Assembly (NCBI GenBank): GCA_934444645.1
Contig: CAKSCV010000005.1
Span: 62,001-126,000 of the forward strand
DNA from: an uncultured Eubacteriales bacterium
Lineage (GTDB): Bacteria > Bacillota > Clostridia > Oscillospirales > CAG-382
Reading direction: 5' to 3'
Length of the DNA: 64,000 bases
This document shows, in pieces, positions 25,469 through 34,792 of this stretch. The number at the start of each line of letters is the position of its first letter. The first letter of the stretch is position 1. The notes beneath the pieces are model-generated. The model searched no databases. It was not told the DNA's origin and saw only the letters and a program-made list of their open reading frames with translations. Made by a program: the position numbers and the translations under genes.

Positions 25469-27022
25469 TTATTTTGCGTAATCCACCTGGCGGTTCTCAC
25501 GAATCAGCATGACCTTGATCTGACCCGGATATTCCAGCTCATCTTCAATGCGCTTGGCAATGTCGCGGGCGAGGAATACCATATCGTCATCGTTGACCTT
25601 TTCGGGCTTGACCATGATGCGGATTTCGCGGCCGGCTTGGATGGCAAAGCATTTTTCAACGCCTTCAAAGCCGGTGGCAATCTCTTCAAGCTTCTGCAAA
25701 CGCTTGATGTAGGACTCTAAGTTTTCGCGTCTTGCACCCGGGCGTGCCGCTGAAATGGCGTCTGCCGCCTGAACGAGCATGGCAATAAGGGTTCTTGCCT
25801 CGACATCGCCGTGGTGCGCCTCAATGGCGTGGATGACTTCAGCGTTTTCATGATATTTCTTGGCAAGATCCACACCGATTTGAATGTGCGAACCCTCCAT
25901 TTCGTGGTCAACAGCTTTGCCGATATCGTGCAGCAGTCCGGCACGCTTGGCAAGCGTAACGTCCGCACCAAGCTCGGCGGCCATCATGCCGGCAATGTGT
26001 GACACTTCGATCGAGTGTACAAGCACGTTCTGACCGTAGCTTGTGCGGTAGCGGAGTCTGCCCAAAATTTTGATAAGCTCGGGATTGATTCCGTGAATGC
26101 CGGTTTCAAAGGTCGCCTGTTCGCCGGATTGCTTGATGATCTGTTCGACCTCGCGGCGGCTTTTTTCGACCATTTCTTCTATGCGTGCCGGATGGATACG
26201 GCCGTCCGAAATGAGCTTTTCGAGCGATAAGCGTGCGATTTCGCGGCGCACCGGGTCAAAGCTGGAAACCGTGATGGCTTCAGGCGTGTCGTCGATGATG
26301 AGGTCAACGCCGGTAAGCGTTTCGATGGCGCGGATGTTGCGGCCCTCGCGGCCGATGATGCGACCCTTCATTTCGTCGTTGGGAAGATCGACCGCCGAAA
26401 CGGTTGCTTCACAGACAAATTCCGACGCACAGCGCTGGATGGCAAGCGAAATGATGCCGCGTGCCTTGTTTTCAGCCTCGTCCTTGTATTCCTGCTCGAT
26501 GGCGGAAATCTTCATGGCTGCTTCGTGGCGAACCTCGGCTTCCACACGGTCGAGAATGTATTCCTTGGCTTGTTCGGACGTGAAGCCGGAAATTTCTTCA
26601 AGCTTCTTTATTTCGTTCTCGATAAGGCCGGCAAGCTCGTCCTCGCGCTCGGTCAACTTCTGCGAACGCGCGGCAAGCAGCTCCTCCTTGTGCTCGTAGC
26701 TCTCGATTTTTTTGTCGAGAGATTCTTCTTTTTGCTGGGCATGTTTTTCAAGACGCGCCACCTCGTTGCGGCGATCCTTGAGTTCCCGTTCCGTTTCGTT
26801 TTTGTTTTTTAAGATTTCTTCCTTGGCTTCGATCAAAGCCTCTTTTTTCTTGGTTTCGGCGGCTTTCTGCGCCTCATCCAAAATGCGTTTTTTCTCGTTT
26901 TCGGCTTCCGCACTGCGTGCCTTCACCTTTTTAAGCGTGCTTATGCCGTAAACGGCAGACGCAATAAAGACGGCAATGCCGACAACGAGAAAAATGATTC
27001 CGAAAATTGTAAAAGGATTCAA
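25469..27022 (-). CDS. rny: Ribonuclease Y
   Basis: A membrane-anchored endoribonuclease that initiates mRNA decay. One N-terminal transmembrane helix (IFGIIFLVVGIAVFIASAVY) is followed by a long coiled coil (about 30-190), a KH domain (GRIIGREGRNIRAIETLTGV, near 215) and an HD domain with LLHDIGKAVDHE near residue 366. The start is taken as TTG at 27022 (LNPFTIFG...), 10 bases after GGAGG. The longer ATG-initiated frame would place that ribosome site inside the coding sequence. This gives 517 residues, the normal RNase Y length. The leader is about 240 bases. Confidence 0.95.
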   Translation of the reverse strand: MNPFTIFGIIFLVVGIAVFIASAVYGISTLKKVKARSAEAENEKKRILDEAQKAAETKKKEALIEAKEEILKNKNETERELKDRRNEVARLEKHAQQKEESLDKKIESYEHKEELLAARSQKLTEREDELAGLIENEIKKLEEISGFTSEQAKEYILDRVEAEVRHEAAMKISAIEQEYKDEAENKARGIISLAIQRCASEFVCEATVSAVDLPNDEMKGRIIGREGRNIRAIETLTGVDLIIDDTPEAITVSSFDPVRREIARLSLEKLISDGRIHPARIEEMVEKSRREVEQIIKQSGEQATFETGIHGINPELIKILGRLRYRTSYGQNVLVHSIEVSHIAGMMAAELGADVTLAKRAGLLHDIGKAVDHEMEGSHIQIGVDLAKKYHENAEVIHAIEAHHGDVEARTLIAMLVQAADAISAARPGARRENLESYIKRLQKLEEIATGFEGVEKCFAIQAGREIRIMVKPEKVNDDDMVFLARDIAKRIEDELEYPGQIKVMLIRENRQVDYAK

Positions 27023-27061
27023 AATAAAAGCACCTCCTTCGTCATGAATAAAAATCAACAA

Positions 27062-27271
27062 AACAGGCGCCTTACAAAAGTGTATAAAAGTGACGGTTTG
27101 TCCCGACGGAAAAGAAGGGACAGCGATCTATCTTCATAAAATTACATATAAATCAAATTTTGGCATTATCTCAAAATCAATATATATATAAAGTGCACAC
27201 GTTTTATACGGTAAGGCACTTGTAAAGTAATGATAAAAATAATTGTATTATTTTGTACCCTTAACATGATT
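27062..27271 (-). promoter_or_regulatory. Long AT-rich leader of rny
   Basis: Between the rny promoter and its TTG start lies a leader of about 240 bases, AT-rich, with an alternating TATATATATA-like tract near 27181-27192. I see no gene on either strand. Autoregulation of rny through this leader is possible but not shown. Confidence 0.4.
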
Positions 27272-27300
27272 ATTATACAATAAAACAGGAGGTTTGTCAA
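27272..27300 (-). promoter_or_regulatory. Consensus sigma-A promoter of rny
   Basis: On the minus strand TTGACA (27295-27300) and TATAAT (27272-27277), both perfect consensus hexamers, have a 17-base spacer. Confidence 0.85.
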
Positions 27301-27332
27301 GGTATATAGTCAAAAATGCGAAAAAATCGCGC

Positions 27333-27373
27333 AAAAAAGCTGTGCAGCCGCTTTTGAGGACTGCACAGCTTTT
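27333..27373 (-). terminator. Terminator of the alpha-L-rhamnosidase gene
   Basis: AAAAGCTGTGCAG (27335-27347) and CTGCACAGCTTTT (27361-27373) form a 13-bp stem. On the minus strand it ends in a run of six T (A at 27333-27338). Confidence 0.85.
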
Positions 27374-27380
27374 GAAAGGC

Positions 27381-29603
27381 TTATTGGATCAGCTGCATAT
27401 CGAATTCGTTGATGCCTTCGTGAAGCGCAATATGGTCGTATTCGAAGCGGAAAACGGCCTTGACGCCTTGCGGAATCTCAAATTTGAAATACGTGTTTGT
27501 CTTGCCGCGTTTGACGGTAACGCCGATCTTTCCGTGACCGGTATCGATGTGACCGCTTGCGTAGTTTAATCCGTCGATGACAGCCGGGTCGATGACAAGA
27601 TTGGTGTAGCCATACGTACCCTCTCTCTGACGGATACCCAAAACGCCGTGGAACAGTTGGCGTGTCAGCGCGCCGAACATGGGATGATTGTGCGACATGG
27701 TCTTGGCAATCGGTCCCCACATATATTCCCAAAGTGTGGTCGCACCGCCGTTTTTCATATTGCCGAACGAAAGGTCGGTTTCGGAGGTCATGAGTTCAAA
27801 CGCAAGCTTGGCGTTGCCGTTCTTGAAGAGCAGCTCGGTTAACAGGTCGGTTGCAAAAATGCCGGTATCATATTCATGGGTTTTGGCGTATTTGGCGACT
27901 AAATTCGGATAGGTGCGCTCATCGCCGATCCCGAGAGCCGTGGCAAAGGCGTTTGCGCCCTGATAATCGCCGAAGAAATCGCCGGTCTGCGCGGAGAAGT
28001 AAGCGGCGTGCATGGCCTTTTTGCTGACTTCGATTTTTTCGCGATAAGAGGGAACAAGGTCGCTCATGCCGACAAGCGGTGCCATTTCGCACATTTCGGC
28101 AAGATCTTTGATGTAGTAGTAGGTGTTGACATAGTTCTGCGGAATCATAAACTCATCCTGCTTGGAAAAGCCCCAGTCGCCGAGATTCCAGCCGCCCGGC
28201 TCTTCGCTTACGATAAAGCCGGCTTCACAGCGCGAATCGAGATAGCGCATGAACGAAAGCATTCGTCCGAAGTGCTTTTTGATAAGCGAATCGTCGCCGT
28301 AAATGCTGTAATAGACGTATGGCACATGGATGATGGCCGAGCCCCAGCCGCCGATGCCGCCTCCGCCGCCTTGGAAGGGCGCTGTGTGCGTGACATGACC
28401 GGTGAGCGAGCATTGGCTGTCTACGATGTCCTGCATCCACTTTTCATAGAACGTGCGTCCGTCCATCATGAGAAGCGCCGCGTCGGCACACAGCTGACCG
28501 TCGCCGGTATAGCCGAGCCGCTCGCGCGTCGGGCAGTCGGACGGCACGCCGCAGTGCATATTTTCCAGCTGCGTGCGCAGATACGTTTCGTACAGCCAGT
28601 TTAACATGTCGTTGTCGCACTCGAAATGCGAGGTGACCTTCATGTCTGCGTGAATCATGCGCGCTTCGACCGGTTCCGCATTGTCGGTCAGTGTAAAATA
28701 GCGGAATCCGTGCCACGCAAAATGCGGATGCATCTCGTGAACGCCGTCGGAAATGTATTCGTCACGTGCCGGCTTGCGGTCGCAGGCACAGGTGACCTTG
28801 TCGAGCGTGAAATCGTCGTTTAACTCTTCGGCGTGTTCGATGACGATACTTTCGCCGGCCTTGCCGCAGCGAACAACCACATAACCGGTTAAATTCACGC
28901 CGCAGTCGTATACCGTAACACCGTCAAGGTGAGCGACGGCTTTCGGCACGAACGTGTCGATCACCTTGTCGGCCGGAAAATGCTGCATTTCCCATTCGCA
29001 TTCCGGCGTAGAAGCGATTACGACGTTTGGCCAGGCAGAATCGTCATAGTCTGCGTCGAAAATGCGGTCATCGTACAGCCGCATATCCTGCTTTTCGCCG
29101 AGATACAGGCGGTTTTCCGCAATGAAGCTCGGCTTCCACTTGTGCGACGTGTCGCTGACGATTTCTTTTTCACCGCTGTTGTCGGTATAGTTTAACTTGT
29201 AGCACAGCTTCACCGTGCCGAAAAAGTCGGTATGCTCGTCATGGTTGCCGGTGTCGCCGTACCAGCCGTTGCCAAGCAGCACGACAAGCGTGTTTTTGCC
29301 GCTTTTTAAGTACTCAGTCACATCGTATTCCACCGAATAGGTGCGGTAGGAGAACTTGTCATGGTTCGGATAGTTTAAGTGCTTGTTTTCGCGGTATTCG
29401 TACAGGGAGTTGGCAGGAACGAACACATCGTCGCTCACCTTTTTGCCGTTTAGGTACAGCTCAAAAAAGCCGAGTCCGCAAATGGTGATTTTGGCGTTTT
29501 TCGGTGTTTCTGCCGTGAAAACCTTGCGGATGTAGGGAGCAGAGCAGCTTTTGTCCTCCGGTGCAATAAAGACCGAAGAAGGATATAAATCGTTAAAGCG
29601 CAT
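27381..29603 (-). CDS. Alpha-L-rhamnosidase (glycoside hydrolase family 78)
   Basis: Releases terminal alpha-L-rhamnose from plant glycosides or polysaccharides. 740 residues, without a signal peptide, so cytoplasmic. N-terminal beta-sandwich domains (FFELYLNGKKVSDDVF; LVVLLGNGWYG) lead into the alpha6/alpha6 barrel. The catalytic segment DCPTRERLGYTGDGQ near residue 355 matches the DCPxRxExxGWtGD signature with its general acid. The GATTLWEYMWG segment lies at about 630. GGAGG precedes the ATG at 29603, 18 bases after the beta-galactosidase stop, so they form an operon. Cytoplasmic location implies import of oligosaccharides, but no transporter gene is adjacent. Confidence 0.93.
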   Translation of the reverse strand: MRFNDLYPSSVFIAPEDKSCSAPYIRKVFTAETPKNAKITICGLGFFELYLNGKKVSDDVFVPANSLYEYRENKHLNYPNHDKFSYRTYSVEYDVTEYLKSGKNTLVVLLGNGWYGDTGNHDEHTDFFGTVKLCYKLNYTDNSGEKEIVSDTSHKWKPSFIAENRLYLGEKQDMRLYDDRIFDADYDDSAWPNVVIASTPECEWEMQHFPADKVIDTFVPKAVAHLDGVTVYDCGVNLTGYVVVRCGKAGESIVIEHAEELNDDFTLDKVTCACDRKPARDEYISDGVHEMHPHFAWHGFRYFTLTDNAEPVEARMIHADMKVTSHFECDNDMLNWLYETYLRTQLENMHCGVPSDCPTRERLGYTGDGQLCADAALLMMDGRTFYEKWMQDIVDSQCSLTGHVTHTAPFQGGGGGIGGWGSAIIHVPYVYYSIYGDDSLIKKHFGRMLSFMRYLDSRCEAGFIVSEEPGGWNLGDWGFSKQDEFMIPQNYVNTYYYIKDLAEMCEMAPLVGMSDLVPSYREKIEVSKKAMHAAYFSAQTGDFFGDYQGANAFATALGIGDERTYPNLVAKYAKTHEYDTGIFATDLLTELLFKNGNAKLAFELMTSETDLSFGNMKNGGATTLWEYMWGPIAKTMSHNHPMFGALTRQLFHGVLGIRQREGTYGYTNLVIDPAVIDGLNYASGHIDTGHGKIGVTVKRGKTNTYFKFEIPQGVKAVFRFEYDHIALHEGINEFDMQLIQ

Positions 29604-29621
29604 GCTTTTTCCTCCGTTTGT

Positions 29622-32600
29622 TTATCGAATATGTGCCGGACGCAGGATTAACCCGCTGCGGAAGCTCTTTTCGGTAAAGCGGTATTTTTCCTCCGTGCGC
29701 GGGCCGCAGGAATTCGAGCCGATGCCCGTCATGCGCATATCGGCATGAATAAAGGTTTCGGGACGTGCCTTTAATTCGTGGTCGTGCATGGCAAGAAGAT
29801 CGAGTGTGTCGTAATGCATCGCACCGAACGAGAACGGCTCGGTGTCGTACATCGGAAGAATTTCAAGCCCGTGGCCGGTCAGACTTCCCACAAATGCATA
29901 GCGCGTGTCGCAGTGCGAGGAATTTTCCTGCGGACGGATGTAATGTTCGAAGTTGTCAGTGGCCGTCGTGCGGAAGTAGCCGATGTGCGACTGATACTTG
30001 TGGTCGGCGTAGGCTTCATACGGCCCCATGCCGAAGTATTCGACGCGTTCGTTGCCGCGCGGCATGACGATCGAAAGCCCGAAGCGCGGCAGCTCGTCGC
30101 ACTTTTCGGCGCGTTCGGCTTCAAATTCGAAGCTGACCGAGCCGTCGTTTGAAACGGTGATGTATTCTTTCACGCGCATGACCGGCTCTTGGGCGCGTGC
30201 GCCGAGCGAAAGGTCGCAGAACAGTGTCACATAGTCGTCATCCTTCTTGTAAATGCCGCATTCATGCGTGTTTTGTTCGAGTTTATCGAGTCCCCATGCA
30301 TACCATGCCGCATTGGCGCGCGGCCGGTCGTTGTCGGTTGGTGCGCGGAAAAGCTCAAGCCCGATCGGTTTTGCAAGCATTTCCTTGCCATCGTGCATAA
30401 GGCTTGTCACACGGCCGATTGATTTGTCAAACAGCACGCACAGCTCGCCGCAGTCGATTACGATAAAGTGGTCTTCTTCGACAAGGCTCATCTTGCCGCC
30501 ATTGGCGGTTTTCGGCTCTTCGTCAAGGCATACCGAGCCGAGCTCAAACTGACGCGAACCCATTTCAAAGCCGGCATCGCAGAAATTCGTGTCGGTGTTG
30601 TAGATTAGACGAATGTTGAGGAAATATTCGCCGGGCTCTTCAAAATCAAATGTGTCGTACAGCTTATACGTGCGGCGGCGAGAGGGCGCAATGACAAGCC
30701 CGGCAATGCGGCCGGATTTCACGCGTTTGCCGTCGCATTCCACGTTCCAGACTAAATCCACGTCGGAGAGCGTCTCAAAGAACCGCCAGCTCTTTATCTC
30801 GATTTCGCCGGAATCGGCGTCTTTCAAGGAAATTTCTAACGGCATATAGGCGTTTTTGATGGCACGCATACCGTTCGACGGCTTGCGGTCGGGATAGACA
30901 AGACCGTCTACACAGAAGTTGCTGTCGTTGGGATAATCGCCGAAATCGCCGCCATAGGTGTAATGCTTGCTGCCGTCGGCGTCGGTCACCTCCACCGAAT
31001 GGTCGCAGTATTCCCAAACATTGCCGCCCATGAATTCGTCGCGCGAACGGATAAGCTCGACGTATTCCTTGATGCCTCCCGGGCCGTTGCCCATCGCGTG
31101 GAGGTATTCGCAGAGGTAGAACGGTTTCTTTTTGTCCTCGTCCTTGCTTGTGATGTAACCAAGACAACCGGCAGGGTCGGTATACATTTCACTTCTGACA
31201 TCCACAAGATCAGCGTGACCGGCCACGCACCGTTCACCCTCATAGTGAATGTAGGCTCCCGGCATACGCGATAAAATATACTCGCGCATGGCGTGCTGGT
31301 TCTTGCCGCAGCCGGATTCGTTGCCGAGCGACCATAACACCACACAGCCGCGGTTCTTGTCGCGTTCGAGTAACTTCTTGGCACGGTTGACATATGCGTC
31401 ATGCCATAGTTCGCCGTCCGAAAGCTCCGAAAAACGTCCGAAGTCCACCATGCCGTGCGTTTCGATGTCCGCTTCGTCCACTACATAAAAGCCGTACAAG
31501 TCGCAAAGCTCCATAAAGCGCGGATCGTTCGGATAGTGCGACGTGCGGATGCAGTTGATGTTGTTCTGCTTGAAGATCTCAAGGTCACGCACCATATGGT
31601 CGTGCGGCGTGGCTTGTCCGAGAACCGGGTGCGAATCGTGGCGGTTGACGCCGCGCAGCTTGACCTTTTTGCCGTTGATGTAGAAAATTTTTCCGATAAT
31701 CTGAACTTTCTTGACGGCTATGTTCTGATAAATGACCTCATCGCCGCTTGTCAAGTATAGTCCGTAAACGAGCGGCTTTTCGTCGTTCCAAAGAACCGGC
31801 TTTTCCAGCTCTATAACGGTGTCTTTTTTGTATACGCCGCTTGCAAGCTCTTCTCCGTCCGGCGAAAAGAGCACGTATTCCACCGCCGGCTTTCCGGCAA
31901 GCGTCAGATCAAGCGTCAGAGAGGCGTGCGACAGGTCGTCCGACACATTTTGGCGCACATAAATATCCTTAATGTGGTTTTTCTCGCGGGACAGCAGATA
32001 GACCTCGCGGAAAATGCCCGAAAAACGGAATTTGTCCTGATCCTCCATGTAAGAAGCGGCGCACCATTTGAGAACGAGCACGGCAATGGTGTTGCGGCCG
32101 CTCACAGCGACACCCGAAACATCAAATTCGGTCGTGCAGTGGCTGACGGTCGAGTAGCCGACAAATTTGCCGTTGACCCACACATAGTAGCACGAGTCCA
32201 CACCCTCGAAATTCAAGTACAGCTCGCGCGACGCGAATTCGTCGGTAAGATAAAAGTCGCGCGTATACACGCCGCAGGGAATGCGGTCGGGCAGGTGCGG
32301 CGGATCGGCTTGGAAAGGATAATTGATGTTGGTGTAGTTGGGAACGTCATAGCCCTTGTTAAGCACGGTCTGCCACGAACGCGGCACGGTTATCGTGTCG
32401 GTGTATTCGTATTCGTCGGTGAAAAAGTCATCGCTTGTGAAATCGTCGGTCACGTCGGCAAGGCTTTCATAATAGCGGAAATTCCATTCGCCGCAGAGCG
32501 TCTTGAAATAAGGGGATTTGGCGCGGTCAAGCGTGTGTGCCGTGTATTTGTCCGCATACGGGATAAAATAAGCACGAGGTTCGCATTCACCGACCGAGGT

Positions 32601-32639
32601 CGTGCGCGGGTCTTTGTAATATGGTTCGAAAATCGGCAT
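29622..32639 (-). CDS. Beta-galactosidase, GH2 family (LacZ type)
   Basis: Hydrolyses terminal beta-D-galactosides. 1005 residues from ATG 32639 (AAGGAG upstream); no signal peptide. All five LacZ-type domains appear present: a sugar-binding jelly roll (PRSWQTVLNKGYDVPNYTN), an Ig-like domain, the TIM barrel with RTSHYPNDPRFMELCDLYGF and the acid/base glutamate in VLWSLGNESG near residue 440, the nucleophile glutamate in YLCEYLHAMGNGPGG near 509, and a small C-terminal galactosidase domain (GNERVEYFGMGPYEAYADHK). It heads an operon with the rhamnosidase. Substrate could be lactose or a plant galactoside. Confidence 0.95.
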   Translation of the reverse strand: MPIFEPYYKDPRTTSVGECEPRAYFIPYADKYTAHTLDRAKSPYFKTLCGEWNFRYYESLADVTDDFTSDDFFTDEYEYTDTITVPRSWQTVLNKGYDVPNYTNINYPFQADPPHLPDRIPCGVYTRDFYLTDEFASRELYLNFEGVDSCYYVWVNGKFVGYSTVSHCTTEFDVSGVAVSGRNTIAVLVLKWCAASYMEDQDKFRFSGIFREVYLLSREKNHIKDIYVRQNVSDDLSHASLTLDLTLAGKPAVEYVLFSPDGEELASGVYKKDTVIELEKPVLWNDEKPLVYGLYLTSGDEVIYQNIAVKKVQIIGKIFYINGKKVKLRGVNRHDSHPVLGQATPHDHMVRDLEIFKQNNINCIRTSHYPNDPRFMELCDLYGFYVVDEADIETHGMVDFGRFSELSDGELWHDAYVNRAKKLLERDKNRGCVVLWSLGNESGCGKNQHAMREYILSRMPGAYIHYEGERCVAGHADLVDVRSEMYTDPAGCLGYITSKDEDKKKPFYLCEYLHAMGNGPGGIKEYVELIRSRDEFMGGNVWEYCDHSVEVTDADGSKHYTYGGDFGDYPNDSNFCVDGLVYPDRKPSNGMRAIKNAYMPLEISLKDADSGEIEIKSWRFFETLSDVDLVWNVECDGKRVKSGRIAGLVIAPSRRRTYKLYDTFDFEEPGEYFLNIRLIYNTDTNFCDAGFEMGSRQFELGSVCLDEEPKTANGGKMSLVEEDHFIVIDCGELCVLFDKSIGRVTSLMHDGKEMLAKPIGLELFRAPTDNDRPRANAAWYAWGLDKLEQNTHECGIYKKDDDYVTLFCDLSLGARAQEPVMRVKEYITVSNDGSVSFEFEAERAEKCDELPRFGLSIVMPRGNERVEYFGMGPYEAYADHKYQSHIGYFRTTATDNFEHYIRPQENSSHCDTRYAFVGSLTGHGLEILPMYDTEPFSFGAMHYDTLDLLAMHDHELKARPETFIHADMRMTGIGSNSCGPRTEEKYRFTEKSFRSGLILRPAHIR

Positions 32640-32683
32640 ACTTAAAACTCCTTTTTGAGGTAAAACTTGGTAGTCTTTTTGTA

Positions 32684-32712
32684 AGTATAGCATAACTTTC
32701 GGGAATTTGCAA
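32684..32712 (-). promoter_or_regulatory. Sigma-A promoter of the beta-galactosidase/rhamnosidase operon
   Basis: On the minus strand TTGCAA (32707-32712) and TATACT (32684-32689), spacer 17. The inverted repeat CCGAAA/TTTCGG at 32733-32745 lies just upstream, between this and the divergent T-box promoter, and could be an operator. Confidence 0.75.
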
Positions 32713-32752
32713 CCGCTTTTCCCAATATTCTACCGAAATTTTCGGCTTCCTC

Positions 32753-32781
32753 TTGACAAATCGTTTTTTTGCGGTTATAAT
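32753..32781 (+). promoter_or_regulatory. Consensus sigma-A promoter of the T-box/ilvA operon
   Basis: Perfect TTGACA (32753-32758) and TATAAT (32776-32781) with a 17-base spacer. Such a strong promoter fits a gene controlled by attenuation. Confidence 0.9.
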
Positions 32782-32789
32782 AAAACCAT

Positions 32790-33088
32790 AAAAGCGATGA
32801 AGAGGAAAAGTAGTCGGAAAACGATCCTTCCAGAGAGCCGCCGGTCGGTGCAAGGCGGTAAGGTTCGGTCGGACGGAAATCACCTCTGAGCCGAACGCTC
32901 AAAACGGTATACGGACAAAGCATTTGTTTTCCAAAATGGAAAAGGCATGGGAAAAGGTCCGTGCGTCCATGCCGCCGCAAGTAAGTGTTTCCGCATGTCT
33001 GCGTTATCGGACAGACGCATTTTTTGTGCGTTACAATTCAAAAAGAGTGGTTTGGGATTTGTCTCTTTGGTGAGATGAATCCTTTTTT
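32790..33088 (+). ncRNA. T-box riboswitch, isoleucine specifier, upstream of ilvA
   Basis: Stem I features are readable: GATGAAGAGGAAAAGTAG at the 5' side, a CAGAGAG bulge segment (32831-32837), a distal GGTCGGTGCAAG loop, and the returning strand GGAAATCACCTCTGAG. Within that strand ATC at 32879-32881 sits at the specifier position, an isoleucine codon. A linker with GTAAG and GCGTTATCGG resembles stem III. The antiterminator is compact: AGAG-TGGT (33044-33051) with CTCT (33063-33066), where TGGT would pair with a tRNA ending ACCA. The competing terminator is GGATT..TCTC (33055-33065) with GAGA..AATCC (33072-33082) plus six T. The T-box core differs from the usual TGGNACCGCG. Downstream ilvA fits isoleucine control. 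Confidence 0.8.
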
Positions 33089-33153
33089 GTATTCATACGA
33101 ATTCATACGAAAAAAATCGATTTCATACGATGTATCGGAAAGGACTTGAAAAC

Positions 33154-34350
33154 ATGGTTTCTCTCGACAAAATCTATCATGCGTCTTACGTATTACGCGA
33201 CGTTATCCGCAACACGGAGCTTATCCATGCGCCGAAGATACGCACCGACTGCGAGATTTTTCTCAAACCCGAATGCTTGCAGGTGACCGGCTCCTTCAAG
33301 GTGCGCGGTTCGGGCTATATGATCAGCCAGTTAACCGATGAAGAAAAGGCGCATGGCGTCATCGCGTGCAGTGCCGGAAACCATGCTCAAGGCGTGGCGC
33401 TGGCCGCTACCAAATACGGCATCAAATCGGTCATCTGCCTGCCGGACGGCGCACCGATCTCCAAGGTCGAAGCCACCAAAAGCTATGGTGCGGAGGTGTG
33501 TATGGTCGAGGGCGTGTACGACGATGCCTACAAAAAAGCGATTGAAATGCGCGATGAGTTCGGCTATACCTTCATTCATCCGTTCGATAACGAAAATGTC
33601 ATTGCAGGGCAGGGGACGATCGGGCTTGAGATCCTGCATGACCTTGACGATGTCGATGTTATCGTCGTGCCGATCGGCGGCGGCGGTCTGATTTCCGGCG
33701 TGGCACTCGCGGCCAAAAAGCTCAAGCCGAGCGTTAGGGTGTACGGCGTGCAGGCGGCAGGCGCACCGAGTATGTTCAATTCGCTCCGTGACGGCAAGAT
33801 CGAGTGTCTTGAAAAGGTTTCCACCATTGCCGACGGTATCGCTGTCAAACAGCCGGGCGAAAACACGTTTGAAATATGCAAAACGTATGTGGACGAGGTC
33901 GTGACCGTGAAAGAGGATGAAATTTCGTCTGCGATCCTGGCACTCATCGAACAGCAGAAAATGATTGCCGAGGGCGCGGGAGCGGTGTCCGTGGCGGCGG
34001 TCATGTTCGATAAGATCCCGAATCTTGCCGGCAAAAAAGTGGTGTGCGTGGTGTCGGGCGGCAACATCGACGTGACAATTCTGTCGCGCGTCATCAAACG
34101 GGGACTTCTCACGTCGGGACGTTCGTGCAATCTGTGCATTGAGCTTCTCGATAAGCCGGGACAATTGCAGCAGGTGTCCGAAATCATTGCAGGCTGCGGC
34201 GGAAACGTCATCAGCGTGCATCATGAGCGTGCCAGCGAAACGACCGATATCAACGGCTGCTATCTGCGGCTTGTGCTGGAAACGCGCAACGCCGATCATA
34301 TAAAGCAGATTACCGATGCGCTTACGTCGCATGGGTTCAAATTAGTATAA
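33154..34350 (+). CDS. ilvA: Threonine ammonia-lyase (threonine dehydratase)
   Basis: A PLP enzyme that deaminates threonine to 2-oxobutyrate, the entry step of isoleucine synthesis. 398 residues from ATG 33154 (AAAGGA 9 bases upstream; ATG 33130 rejected). The PLP lysine lies in TGSFKVRGS near residue 52, a CSAGNHAQGVA loop near 79, the phosphate-binding GGGGLISG near 181, and a single C-terminal ACT domain (IELLDKPGQLQQVSEIIAGC) at about 325-398. The one-ACT, 400-residue form is shared by many Firmicute enzymes, some called catabolic. The isoleucine T-box directly upstream argues for a biosynthetic role here. Confidence 0.93.
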   Translation: MVSLDKIYHASYVLRDVIRNTELIHAPKIRTDCEIFLKPECLQVTGSFKVRGSGYMISQLTDEEKAHGVIACSAGNHAQGVALAATKYGIKSVICLPDGAPISKVEATKSYGAEVCMVEGVYDDAYKKAIEMRDEFGYTFIHPFDNENVIAGQGTIGLEILHDLDDVDVIVVPIGGGGLISGVALAAKKLKPSVRVYGVQAAGAPSMFNSLRDGKIECLEKVSTIADGIAVKQPGENTFEICKTYVDEVVTVKEDEISSAILALIEQQKMIAEGAGAVSVAAVMFDKIPNLAGKKVVCVVSGGNIDVTILSRVIKRGLLTSGRSCNLCIELLDKPGQLQQVSEIIAGCGGNVISVHHERASETTDINGCYLRLVLETRNADHIKQITDALTSHGFKLV

Positions 34351-34380
34351 AATACAGTATAAAGAAAGAGGGAAAGTTCC

Positions 34381-34752
34381 ATGGAAAAGGTTTACACCAA
34401 CAAAGCACCCGAAGCACTCGGACCGTATACGCAGGCAATGATCAGCGGCGGTTTGGTTTTCACGTCCGGTCAGATCGCAATCAATCCGGCAACCGGCTCG
34501 GTGGATGCAGTCACGATCGAAGAGCAGGCCGAGCAGGTGTGCAAGAATCTTTCGGAGGTTTTGAAGCAAGCCGGAAGCTCTTTGGAAAAAGCCGTCAAAA
34601 CGGTGTGCTTTTTAAAGAATATGAGTGATTTTGCAGCCTTTAACGGCGTATACGGCAAATATTTCACGTCCAAACCGGCGCGTTCCTGCGTGGCGGTTAA
34701 AGAATTGCCGAAGGACGTCTTGGTCGAGGTCGAAGTCGTCGCAGAACGGTAA
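34381..34752 (+). CDS. ridA: RidA family enamine/imine deaminase
   Basis: A 123-residue protein that hydrolyses the reactive 2-aminoacrylate and 2-aminocrotonate intermediates released by PLP dehydratases. The family signature is clear: KAPEALGPYTQAMISGGLVF at the N terminus, SGQIAINPATG, and the C-terminal PARSCVAVKELPKDVLVEVEVVAE with the substrate-binding arginine. It starts 30 bases after ilvA with AAAGAGGGAAAG upstream. Pairing with ilvA is functionally coherent, since IlvA makes the enamine RidA removes, and the T-box would control both. Confidence 0.95.
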   Translation: MEKVYTNKAPEALGPYTQAMISGGLVFTSGQIAINPATGSVDAVTIEEQAEQVCKNLSEVLKQAGSSLEKAVKTVCFLKNMSDFAAFNGVYGKYFTSKPARSCVAVKELPKDVLVEVEVVAER

Positions 34753-34792
34753 TTTGCGGCGATTCCGTCTGTAATCGGCACAGAAAAGCTTC

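Noticed and set aside
32640..32980. Minus-strand frames over the T-box leader
   Set aside because: They are antisense to a structured leader behind a consensus promoter, and have no family resemblance.
33001..33026. Hairpin plus six T at 33021-33026 as the T-box terminator
   Set aside because: The stem is short and overlaps the stem III-like GTTATCGG segment; the hairpin at 33055-33088 is a better terminator and competes directly with the TGGT antiterminator. The first may still attenuate weakly.
33331..34332. 333-codon minus-strand frame opposite ilvA
   Set aside because: A shadow of the ilvA coding sequence with no ribosome site and no recognisable motif.
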